Positions 16,378-24,606 of a stretch of 64,000 nt of DNA are shown here, in pieces. Each line of letters begins with the position of its first letter. Position 1 is the stretch's first letter. A model generated the notes under the pieces. It was not told the DNA's origin, made no database searches, and saw only the letters and a list, made by a program, of their open reading frames with translations. Source of the DNA: Aurantibacter sp034110465 (GTDB lineage: Bacteria > Bacteroidota > Bacteroidia > Flavobacteriales > Flavobacteriaceae). The position numbers and the translations under genes are program-made. The stretch lies in contig JAWUZD010000007.1 in assembly GCA_034110465.1 (NCBI GenBank), positions 1 to 64,000 of the forward strand, in the 5' to 3' direction.

Positions 16378-16959
16378 CTAACCATGAATACTGCCATGTG
16401 TTCCGTAATTTTTAATTAATTCAGCTTCAAAAGTTACTAGTTCTTGCCAGCGTTTTTCTACATCTATATTTTTACCATATTTTCTAGCTAAAGTAATAAA
16501 TGTGGTGTAATGTCCAGCTTCACTAACCATTAACTCGTAATAGAACTGAGATAATTCTTGATCCTGAATATGTTTATGGAGTAATTTAAAGCGTTCACAA
16601 CTTCTTGCTTCAATCATAGCCGAAAAGAGTAGTCTATCTACCATACTTTGTAATTGACTTCCGCCAGTATTTGTAAATTTATAAAGCTCATTTACATAAT
16701 GATCTTTTCGAGCTCTACCTAATTTGTAGCCTCTTGCTTTAATTTTTTTACAAACACGCTGAAAATGCTCTAATTCTTCTTGTGCAAGTTCGGTAAGTTC
16801 TTCAACCAGATCTTCATGTTCAGAATTAAGTGTAATAATAGTTATGGCATTGGTTGCAGCTTTTTGCTCGCACCAAGCATGATCTGTTAGTATTTCTTCT
16901 AAATCTTGTTCTGCTATTTTTGCCCAACTTGGATCTGTGTCTAGTTTTAAATGAAGCAT
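16378..16959 (-). CDS. tRNA-(ms2io6A)-hydroxylase MiaE, paralogue 2
   Basis: A 193-residue diiron tRNA hydroxylase homologue, by eye about half identical to the one at 12.8 kb. Shared blocks include EILTDHA.CEQKAA, EARSCERF, FYY.LMVSEA.HYT and the GSIHG end. The presumed iron ligands (EQKAA, EELEHF, EARSCER, SEAGHYT) are all kept, so it should be active. It has its own probable promoter and is separated from the first copy by dnaX and rnpB. Whether the two differ in tRNA set or condition is unknown. Confidence 0.88.
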   Translation of the reverse strand: MLHLKLDTDPSWAKIAEQDLEEILTDHAWCEQKAATNAITIITLNSEHEDLVEELTELAQEELEHFQRVCKKIKARGYKLGRARKDHYVNELYKFTNTGGSQLQSMVDRLLFSAMIEARSCERFKLLHKHIQDQELSQFYYELMVSEAGHYTTFITLARKYGKNIDVEKRWQELVTFEAELIKNYGTHGSIHG

Positions 16960-17021
16960 TTTTTGTTGATTCTTAAATTTTAGGTTGTTAATTATTAGTA
17001 GTGATTATTTAAAGAATGTTA

Positions 17022-17029
17022 CAAACATA
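17022..17029 (-). promoter_or_regulatory. Probable -7 promoter box of the second miaE
   Basis: On the - strand the sequence reads TATGTTTG, a TAnnTTTG match, about 63 nt before the ATG. No clear -33 element is visible. Confidence 0.4.
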
Positions 17030-17073
17030 GTGGTTCTTTTCTGAAAAGAGGATTTATTAAGTAAGCTATAGAA

Positions 17074-19176
17074 TCAACTTATATAATTCCAAATATTCTT
17101 ATACTTGCTCATTTGTCTATATGTATCCATAATACTCTTATTTTCTTCCAAAGCTAACCTTGGGTCTTTTGTAATTATTTTTTTAGCGTGATAGCGTGCG
17201 TGTTTTAGAATGTCGACATCTTTAACTATATCTGCAATCCTAAGATTTAGGATTCCACTTTGTTGCGTTCCCATAATATCTCCTGGACCACGTAATTTTA
17301 AATCAACCTCGGCAATTTCAAAACCATCGTTAGTTCTTACCATAGTATTTAATCTAGTTTTACTGCCTTCGCTTAGTTTGTGACTCGTCATTAAAATACA
17401 ATAACTTTGTTCGCTTCCTCGACCAACTCGACCACGTAATTGATGGAGTTGAGATAGTCCAAATCGTTCTGCACTTTCTATAATCATAACACTTGCATTT
17501 GGAACATTTACACCAACTTCAATTACAGTTGTTGCCACCATTATTTGTGTCTCTCCTTTTATAAAACGTTGCATCTCAAATTCCTTATCTGCGGGTTTCA
17601 TTTTTCCATGTACAATAGAGATTTGAAACTCTGGTAAAGGGAAATCTCGAGCTATACTTTCGTAACCATCCATAAGGTCTTTGTAATCCATGTTTTCGCT
17701 CTCTTGAATCAGCGGATAAACCACATAAACTTGTCGTCCTTTTTTGATTTCTTGACGAATAAAATTAAAAACTTTTAAACGATTATTATCGAATCTATGA
17801 ACCGTTTTTATGGGTTGCCTTCCTGCAGGTAGTTCATCTATCATTGAGATATCTAGATCACCATAAACAGACATTGCTAAAGTACGCGGAATTGGCGTTG
17901 CAGTCATTACTAAAATGTGTGGAGGAATCGTGTTTTTTTTCCACAATTTACTGCGTTGCGCAACTCCAAATCTATGCTGTTCATCTATAATGGCTAAGCC
18001 TAAATTTTTGAATTTTACTTTATCTTCAAGCAAAGCATGAGTACCTATCAAGATATGTAATTCACCACTTTCTAAAGCCGAATGTATCTCTTTTCTTTTT
18101 GAAGTTTTACTTGATCCTGTAAGTAGTTCTATTCTGATATTTAAAGGTTTACATAATTCTAATAATCCATTATAGTGCTGTACTGACAAAATTTCAGTAG
18201 GCGCCATTAAGCAAGCTTGAAAACCATTATCTAAAGCCATTAGCATAGTCATTAAAGCGACTATGGTTTTTCCAGATCCAACATCGCCTTGAAGTAATCT
18301 ATTCATCTGTGCATTGCTTCCTAAGTCTTGTCTAATTTCTTTAACTACACGCTTTTGTGCATTGGTTAAATTAAAGGGTAAATGCGCTTTGAAAAAAGTG
18401 TTAAAATAAGGACCGATTTCGTTAAAAGGAAACCCTTTTATTTTTGATTTATGAATTAAATTTTTAAGAATTAATTGTAGTTGAATGTAAAATAATTCTT
18501 CAAATTTTAATCTAAATTGTGACTTAGAAAGTAGCTCTGATGTGGTTGGAAAATGGATGTTAAAAAGCGCTTCAGATTTTGAAATTAATTTAACTTCTGA
18601 ACGTAAATTATCTGGTAAAGTTTCAACAAATTTCCCTTTAGTTTCCAAAAATAATTGTTGCATTATTTTGGTTAAAACACGATTGGTAATTCCTCGATTT
18701 GAGAGCTTTTCTGTGGATGGATAAATAGCTTGTAAAGCACTTCTTAATCCACTCTCGTGTTCCGCTAATAATTCAATATCTGGATGCGGCATACTGTACT
18801 TTCCTCCAAACACATTTGTCTTACCAAAAATAACATAATCTGTTTTCAGTTTAAGGCTATCTTTAATCCATTTTGCACCTCTAAACCATACCAATTCTAT
18901 ACTGCCAGTTTCGTCTGTAAAAGTGGCAACTAAGCGTTTTGCTCTTCCAGTTCCAGCATCTTGAAAACGTGTTATTTTTCCAACAATCTGTATTTCTGCA
19001 TTAGAATTTACTAATTGATTAATTTTAAAATACTTGGTACGATCTAAATATCGGTTTGGAAACAGGTTGAGTAAATCCTGATACGTATTAATTCCTAACT
19101 CCTTTTTAAGCAACGTTGCTCTATTTGGACCAACGCCTTTTAAGTAATCTATTGGAGTTTGTAGGTTTGCACTCAT
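17074..19176 (-). CDS. recG: ATP-dependent DNA helicase RecG
   Basis: A 700-residue helicase that remodels stalled forks and Holliday junctions. The N-terminal wedge/OB domain starts with the PIDYLKGVGPNRA helix-hairpin signature. Helicase motifs follow: Walker A LLQGDVGSGKT, the DEQH box IIDEQHRFGVAQR, TATPIPRTLAMS, and the C-terminal ERFGLSQLHQLRGRVGRG. Length is typical of RecG. It is transcribed leftward on its own, about 110 nt before the second miaE. Confidence 0.97.
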   Translation of the reverse strand: MSANLQTPIDYLKGVGPNRATLLKKELGINTYQDLLNLFPNRYLDRTKYFKINQLVNSNAEIQIVGKITRFQDAGTGRAKRLVATFTDETGSIELVWFRGAKWIKDSLKLKTDYVIFGKTNVFGGKYSMPHPDIELLAEHESGLRSALQAIYPSTEKLSNRGITNRVLTKIMQQLFLETKGKFVETLPDNLRSEVKLISKSEALFNIHFPTTSELLSKSQFRLKFEELFYIQLQLILKNLIHKSKIKGFPFNEIGPYFNTFFKAHLPFNLTNAQKRVVKEIRQDLGSNAQMNRLLQGDVGSGKTIVALMTMLMALDNGFQACLMAPTEILSVQHYNGLLELCKPLNIRIELLTGSSKTSKRKEIHSALESGELHILIGTHALLEDKVKFKNLGLAIIDEQHRFGVAQRSKLWKKNTIPPHILVMTATPIPRTLAMSVYGDLDISMIDELPAGRQPIKTVHRFDNNRLKVFNFIRQEIKKGRQVYVVYPLIQESENMDYKDLMDGYESIARDFPLPEFQISIVHGKMKPADKEFEMQRFIKGETQIMVATTVIEVGVNVPNASVMIIESAERFGLSQLHQLRGRVGRGSEQSYCILMTSHKLSEGSKTRLNTMVRTNDGFEIAEVDLKLRGPGDIMGTQQSGILNLRIADIVKDVDILKHARYHAKKIITKDPRLALEENKSIMDTYRQMSKYKNIWNYIS

Positions 19177-19343
19177 ATTACGAATTTAAAATATTTCAAT
19201 TGATTTAGAAAGGGTTTATTTATACATTTTTAGTTAGTTGTTAGTTTAAAATGTTTAAAACTATATAGAAATATCAGTAATGCTTCAACTTAAAAAATAT
19301 TAAAAAACTGTATTTTGGCTTACTAGTTGATTTATCTTTTATT

Positions 19344-21386
19344 ATGAAACTAATTTTAATATTTTTATTAAGTCTTTTTAGTTGTGTTGGATTTTCGCAA
19401 CAAGCAGATGTTGTGGATTTTACTTCTATTTCAGCTGAAATAGAATTTGACGCTAAATCATCTGTAGTGTTTGGGAAAGCACATTATACTTACACCATTC
19501 TAAAAGAAACAGACTCTATTATAATTGATGCCAAGAATATGGAAATCATTGAGTTTTCAGATCATCAAAATATTTTGGAATATGAATATAACGGAAAACA
19601 AATCGTCTATAAACCTCAATTTAAAATTGGTTCTACATACGTTTTAAATATTACTTATAAAACAAAACCTAATAAAGCACTCTACTTTATAAATTGGAAC
19701 GAAGCTATAAATCATCCAGAATACAATCCGCAAATTTGGACGCAAGGTCAAGGAAAATACACCAGTAATTGGTTACCAAGTATAGACGATATGAACGATA
19801 AATCAACGTTTGACTTATCTATAACTGTTAACAACGGTTTTGAGGTTATTTCTAACGGAAAACTAGAAGAGGAAATAGTTGGAGAAACACAAACCAAATG
19901 GCATTATACTATGGAAAAACCAATGTCTAGCTATTTAGTTGCGTTGGCAATTGGTAAATACCATAAAAGCACTGAGCTTTCTAAAAGCGGAATTTCTTTA
20001 AATCATTACTATTATCCAAAAGATTCACTTAAGGTTGAATCAACTTACAGATATTCTAAGCAAATGTTTGATTTCCTAGAGGATGAAATTGGTGTTGATT
20101 ATCCTTGGCAAAACTACAAACAAGTTCCTGTAAAAGATTTTCTGTATTCTGGAATGGAAAACACCAGTTGTACTATATTTAGTGATGCGTTTATGGTAGA
20201 TGTTATAGAATTTAACGATAATAATTATATTAACGTAAATGCACACGAATTAGCGCACCAATGGTTTGGAGATTTAGTAACCGAAACTTCAGGAACTCAT
20301 CATTGGTTACAAGAAGGATTCGCTACGTATTACGCCTTATTAGCCGAGAAAGAAGTTTTTGGAGAAAATTATTACTACGAAAAGCTTTACGAATATTACT
20401 TAGAGTTAGTAGCACAAGATCAAGCAAATAAAAGTACCGCGTTATTAAATCCTAAATCAAGCAGCACAACCTTTTATAAAAAAGGCGCTTGGGCTTTGCA
20501 TACGCTAAGAGATAAAGTAGGAGATAAGGCTTTTAAGCAAGCAATTAAGAGTTATTTAGAGTTATATAAATTTAAAAATGTTGAAACTGAAAATTTTATA
20601 GATGAAGTAGAACGATTTTCAGGAATGGATTTAAGTAATTTTTTTGATTTATGGCTGTTATCATCTGAATTGCAAGAAACACAAATGAGACTAGTTTTAG
20701 AAAAAAATGAAGAAACCGCATTTTTACTAACACATCTAGAATCGCCTTATTTAAGTTATAGAAAAGACTCGGACGATAATTATGTTCCTTCAAGTATTGT
20801 AACTCACTTGCCAAACGGCTCAGAAGCTGTGAAATCTATTGTTTTAGAAGAAACACTTTCTAAAATAGATTATCCAGGTTACGAAAGTATTCTTTTAGAT
20901 GCTTTTAACTCAAAGGAAGTTAAAGTAAGACAGGTTATAGCTTTTTCTATGAAAACTATTCCAGAAAAGTTTAAGTTGCAATTTGAAACATTACTAGATG
21001 ATAAATCTTATTTAACTATAGAAGCAGCACTTTATAAATTATGGGTGAATTTCCCAAAGTATAGAAGACAATACCTTAATAAAACGAAAAACACTATTGG
21101 TAATAACGATAAAAATGTGCGTTTGCTTTGGTTGGTTTTAGCTTTAAACACTAAAGATTATCTAAATAATGAAAAAGCTAGTTTTTATAATGAAATAGTA
21201 AATTACACGAATTCTATTTATAGTTTTACAGTTAGGCAAAATGCATTTACATACTTAAAAGAGTTAAATGCTTTTAATACCTTAGCAACTGAAAATTTAA
21301 AGAAAGCGACAACACATCATAACTGGCGATTTAGTAGTTTTGCAAAAAGACTATTAGAACAAGAAGATAATAAATCTAAACAATAG
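19344..21386 (+). CDS. M1 family zinc aminopeptidase, secreted
   Basis: A 680-residue exported metallopeptidase. The signal peptide is MKLILIFLLSLFSCVGFSQ. The zinc motif is H301-E-L-A-H305 followed after 18 residues by Glu324 (HEXXH-x18-E), and the substrate-binding GxMEN motif is SGMEN around residue 268. The last third is a helical ERAP-like domain. It should release N-terminal residues from peptides in the periplasm or on the surface. A Cys at residue 14 could suggest a lipoprotein, but FSQ cleavage fits better. It is followed after 4 nt by the patatin-like gene. Confidence 0.92.
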   Translation: MKLILIFLLSLFSCVGFSQQADVVDFTSISAEIEFDAKSSVVFGKAHYTYTILKETDSIIIDAKNMEIIEFSDHQNILEYEYNGKQIVYKPQFKIGSTYVLNITYKTKPNKALYFINWNEAINHPEYNPQIWTQGQGKYTSNWLPSIDDMNDKSTFDLSITVNNGFEVISNGKLEEEIVGETQTKWHYTMEKPMSSYLVALAIGKYHKSTELSKSGISLNHYYYPKDSLKVESTYRYSKQMFDFLEDEIGVDYPWQNYKQVPVKDFLYSGMENTSCTIFSDAFMVDVIEFNDNNYINVNAHELAHQWFGDLVTETSGTHHWLQEGFATYYALLAEKEVFGENYYYEKLYEYYLELVAQDQANKSTALLNPKSSSTTFYKKGAWALHTLRDKVGDKAFKQAIKSYLELYKFKNVETENFIDEVERFSGMDLSNFFDLWLLSSELQETQMRLVLEKNEETAFLLTHLESPYLSYRKDSDDNYVPSSIVTHLPNGSEAVKSIVLEETLSKIDYPGYESILLDAFNSKEVKVRQVIAFSMKTIPEKFKLQFETLLDDKSYLTIEAALYKLWVNFPKYRRQYLNKTKNTIGNNDKNVRLLWLVLALNTKDYLNNEKASFYNEIVNYTNSIYSFTVRQNAFTYLKELNAFNTLATENLKKATTHHNWRFSSFAKRLLEQEDNKSKQ

Positions 21387-21390
21387 CATA

Positions 21391-22314
21391 TTGAGAGCAT
21401 TAGTAATTTCTGGAGGCGGAAGTAAAGGCGCATTTGCTGGTGGCGTTGCGCAGTATTTAATGGAGCAAGAAAAGCGTGAATACGATATGTTTTTAGGAAC
21501 ATCTACAGGTAGTTTATTAGTGCCACATCTGGCAGTTAATGATCTTGGTAAGCTTTATGATATCTATACTAATGTTAATCAGAAATCTATTTTTAGTATA
21601 AATCCTTTTGTAGTTAAGCGAAAAGGAGATAGGGAATATGTGTCTATTAACTACTTTAACTCTTTAATTCAGTTTATTAGAAAGCGTAGAACTTTTGGAG
21701 AAAGTAAAGCGCTTAGAAAACATATAAAGAAGAATTTTTCTATTGAAGAATACAATAAAATCTTAGAAACTAAAGAAGATGTCGTAGTTACTGTAACTAA
21801 TTTATCTAAGAATAGAACAGAATACAAATCTATTAAAGATCATAGTTACGAAGAGTTTTGCGAGTGGATTTGGATTTCTTGTAATTATATTCCATTTATG
21901 TCTTTGGTTAAAAAAGATGGATTTGAATATGCAGATGGTGGTTTGGGTTGTGTAATTCCAATACGAGAAGCTATTTTACGTGGTGCAACAGAAGTAGATG
22001 CCATTATTTTAGAAAGTGAAGATTTAGCCTATAATAAAGTATTGGGAAAAAACCCGTTTTCGTTAATGATTAGTCTTTTTGGACATTTAATGGATCAAGT
22101 TGAAAAAGGAGATATTGCTATTGGTAAATTAGCCGCAAAACACAGAAATGTAAAGTTAAATTTATACTACACACCAACAAAGCTTACCGAAAATGCACTT
22201 ATTTTTAATAAGCATTTAATGGAGCAATGGTGGAAGCAAGGTTTTGATTATGCAGCTAAAAAGCACGATAAAGGTCAGACAATGGATGAAAGTGAAAAAT
22301 TAGAAGGGCAATAA
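21391..22314 (+). CDS. Patatin-like phospholipase
   Basis: A 307-residue hydrolase with the patatin oxyanion loop GGGSKG at residues 8-13, nucleophile motif GTSTG with Ser38, and catalytic Asp in ADGGLG about residue 190. This Ser-Asp dyad acts as an acyl hydrolase on phospholipids. No signal peptide, so probably cytoplasmic or membrane-associated. The start is a TTG: the next Met (residue 24) would remove the oxyanion loop. It begins 4 nt after the M1 peptidase stop. Confidence 0.9.
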   Translation: MRALVISGGGSKGAFAGGVAQYLMEQEKREYDMFLGTSTGSLLVPHLAVNDLGKLYDIYTNVNQKSIFSINPFVVKRKGDREYVSINYFNSLIQFIRKRRTFGESKALRKHIKKNFSIEEYNKILETKEDVVVTVTNLSKNRTEYKSIKDHSYEEFCEWIWISCNYIPFMSLVKKDGFEYADGGLGCVIPIREAILRGATEVDAIILESEDLAYNKVLGKNPFSLMISLFGHLMDQVEKGDIAIGKLAAKHRNVKLNLYYTPTKLTENALIFNKHLMEQWWKQGFDYAAKKHDKGQTMDESEKLEGQ

Positions 22315-22417
22315 TTATTTTTCAGTTTTTCAGTACTTAGTAGGCAGTATAAGTCTGATAACTCTTAATTTTTTGTTTAGTTCTGCAATCTTCGTACTTA
22401 AACCTTCGAGCTAAGGA

Positions 22418-22951
22418 TTACCACAATTTACTCACTTCATTTCTCATATAAGAAAGCGCTATTAGTGTAGGCGATGGTTTTTCAACCATATCTGTTAAAA
22501 TAGCTTCTCTAAGTTTATCTGCAGTTGTTATTTTTTCGTTGATATTAGCTTTCCTAATAATTTTAATCACCCCATTTTTAGAGGTGTTAATTACACTCCA
22601 ACATTCATCAGACACATAAATTTGTTGTGCTAAATTATGCTCAAATTCCTGTTCTACATTCTGAATTAATAAATTTTCATAACCATTAGAGTCTTCTGTA
22701 ATTGGCGAAACACGTAGTAATAAGTTATTAGGAGAAATGCGTTCTAAATATAAAGACATACGCTCGTAAGCTTGTAAACGTATTGGTAAGCTTTCTTTGG
22801 TTGTTTCTATGTTTTTTAAGTTGAAATTATCATTTTCTCTACGACTTTCTTCATTCTTAAAAAATTGTTGTAATAAAAAATACGCTAAAAGTCCAGTAAT
22901 TACTGTTGGTATTGTAAAGTAGAGTAGGTTTGCTATTGTTTGAGTGTCCAT
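22418..22951 (-). CDS. Conserved membrane-anchored protein of unknown function
   Basis: A 177-residue protein with one N-terminal transmembrane helix (about residues 8-29, LLYFTIPTVITGLLAYFLLQ) and a cytoplasmic-looking charged domain (PIRLQAYERMSLYLERISPNNLLLRV, then EFEHNLAQQIYVSDECW). I recognise it only as a type of hypothetical protein seen in Bacteroidota. It lies 33 nt downstream of the FMN glutamate-synthase-like gene on the same strand, so the two may be co-transcribed. Confidence 0.75.
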   Translation of the reverse strand: MDTQTIANLLYFTIPTVITGLLAYFLLQQFFKNEESRRENDNFNLKNIETTKESLPIRLQAYERMSLYLERISPNNLLLRVSPITEDSNGYENLLIQNVEQEFEHNLAQQIYVSDECWSVINTSKNGVIKIIRKANINEKITTADKLREAILTDMVEKPSPTLIALSYMRNEVSKLW

Positions 22952-22984
22952 ATAGTTTATTTTTCACTAATTTAATATTTACTT

Positions 22985-24538
22985 TTATTTTTGTCCGCCT
23001 AAAAATTCACAATCTACTAAAGGTTTCATACCATTAAAAGGTACTTCAACTTTACTGTAATTGTAAGTGCTGCTTAGTTCTTTAGATAGATTATGATCAT
23101 CTACATTAACTACAATGTCGTCCATTGTTAGTTGACAAGGATGCTCGTAACCAGCTGCGTGAGTAATTTCCACAAATTCTTTTCTAAACGTTTTGAAGTA
23201 TTGTGCTAATCGTTCAGATTTTAGAGTTGGGTCAATTCCGCTTTGTAACCATTTGCTTTGTGTAGCAATTCCAGTAGGACATTTATTAGTATGGCAAACT
23301 TGCGCTTGAATACATCCAATACTCATCATAGCTTCTCGTGCAACATTAATGCAATCTGCTCCCATAGCAAATGCCATAGCGGCTTTAGCAGGAAAACCAA
23401 GTTTTCCACTTCCAATAAAAATAATGCGTTCGCTTAACCCTTTGTTTTTAAAAAGTTTATATAAATCTCCAAATCCGTAAACCCAAGGTAAACTAACGTG
23501 ATCAGCAAAACTTGGAGGAGCAGCACCAGTTCCGCCTTCACCGCCATCGACTGTAATAAAATCTGGACCTTTTCCGGTTTTAACCATAATATCAGCTAAT
23601 TCTTCCCATTGCTCTAATTTACCAATAGCGGCTTTAATACCAACAGGTAAACCTGTTGCTTTAGCTATTTGTTCAATAAATATCATTAGTTCAGGGACAT
23701 CAGAAAAAGCTTTATGGTTTGGAGGAGATAATACGTCTTTACCAATTTCTACACCTCTAATTTTAGCAATTTCAACTGTTATTTTAGCACCAGGTAAAAC
23801 ACCACCTTTTCCTGGTTTAGCACCTTGAGATAGTTTAACTTCAATAGCACGAATAAATGGATTCTCATGAACTAATTTAATCATTTTATCCATTGAAAAA
23901 CCACCATCATCTGCACGAACACCAAAATAACCTGTTCCAAAATGGAACACCACATCACCACCATTACTATGGTAAGAAGATAATCCACCTTCACCTGTAT
24001 TATGATAAGCACCAGCTATTTCTACACCTTTATTTAAAGATTCTATAGCTTTAGCAGAAAGTGATCCAAAACTCATTGCAGACACGTTTATAACTGATTT
24101 TGGTCTAAATGGTCGCTTACGTTGGTTGAATTCTCCCATTACTTTAGCACAAGGTAGAAATGTTTTGTCTATAACATTAGGATGATCTTTATCTATTTGA
24201 TAAGGCATCATAGCATTATTTATAAATATGTGCTGGTGTGCGTATATATCACGATCGGTTCCAAAACCTTCGTAATTATTCTCTTTCTTAGCTGAAGCAT
24301 AGATCCAGCCACGTTCTATTCGATTAAAAGGTAATTCTTCGCGATTATTAGCTACAAAATATTGTCTAATTTCTGGTCCAATACTTTCAAACCAATAACG
24401 AATATGTCCTACTATTGGATAATTATGGCTTATTGTATGATTTTTTTGCAAAATATCTCTAAGTGCAATTATAGCAAATACTATAATAACCCAAAGCCAC
24501 CAAGAAATACTTGTAATAAAAGTTAAAATAGTATCCAT
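22985..24538 (-). CDS. FMN-binding glutamate synthase family protein
   Basis: A 517-residue protein related to the central/FMN domain of GltB. An N-terminal membrane helix (about residues 5-25) is followed by SVINVSAMSFGSLSAKAIESL, the FMN-site GGEGGTGAAPPSFADHVSLPW, and the Fe-S cysteine cluster in CIQAQVCHTNKCPTGIAT. It lacks the glutaminase domain, so it is not a full glutamate synthase. Stand-alone proteins like this are common but their substrate is unclear. Predicted at the inner membrane. Confidence 0.9.
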   Translation of the reverse strand: MDTILTFITSISWWLWVIIVFAIIALRDILQKNHTISHNYPIVGHIRYWFESIGPEIRQYFVANNREELPFNRIERGWIYASAKKENNYEGFGTDRDIYAHQHIFINNAMMPYQIDKDHPNVIDKTFLPCAKVMGEFNQRKRPFRPKSVINVSAMSFGSLSAKAIESLNKGVEIAGAYHNTGEGGLSSYHSNGGDVVFHFGTGYFGVRADDGGFSMDKMIKLVHENPFIRAIEVKLSQGAKPGKGGVLPGAKITVEIAKIRGVEIGKDVLSPPNHKAFSDVPELMIFIEQIAKATGLPVGIKAAIGKLEQWEELADIMVKTGKGPDFITVDGGEGGTGAAPPSFADHVSLPWVYGFGDLYKLFKNKGLSERIIFIGSGKLGFPAKAAMAFAMGADCINVAREAMMSIGCIQAQVCHTNKCPTGIATQSKWLQSGIDPTLKSERLAQYFKTFRKEFVEITHAAGYEHPCQLTMDDIVVNVDDHNLSKELSSTYNYSKVEVPFNGMKPLVDCEFLGGQK

Positions 24539-24606
24539 AATTATTAGTTAAGTTTTTACCAAAAATAAGGATAATCTATAATTCATATCATTAAAAATCT
24601 TAAAAA

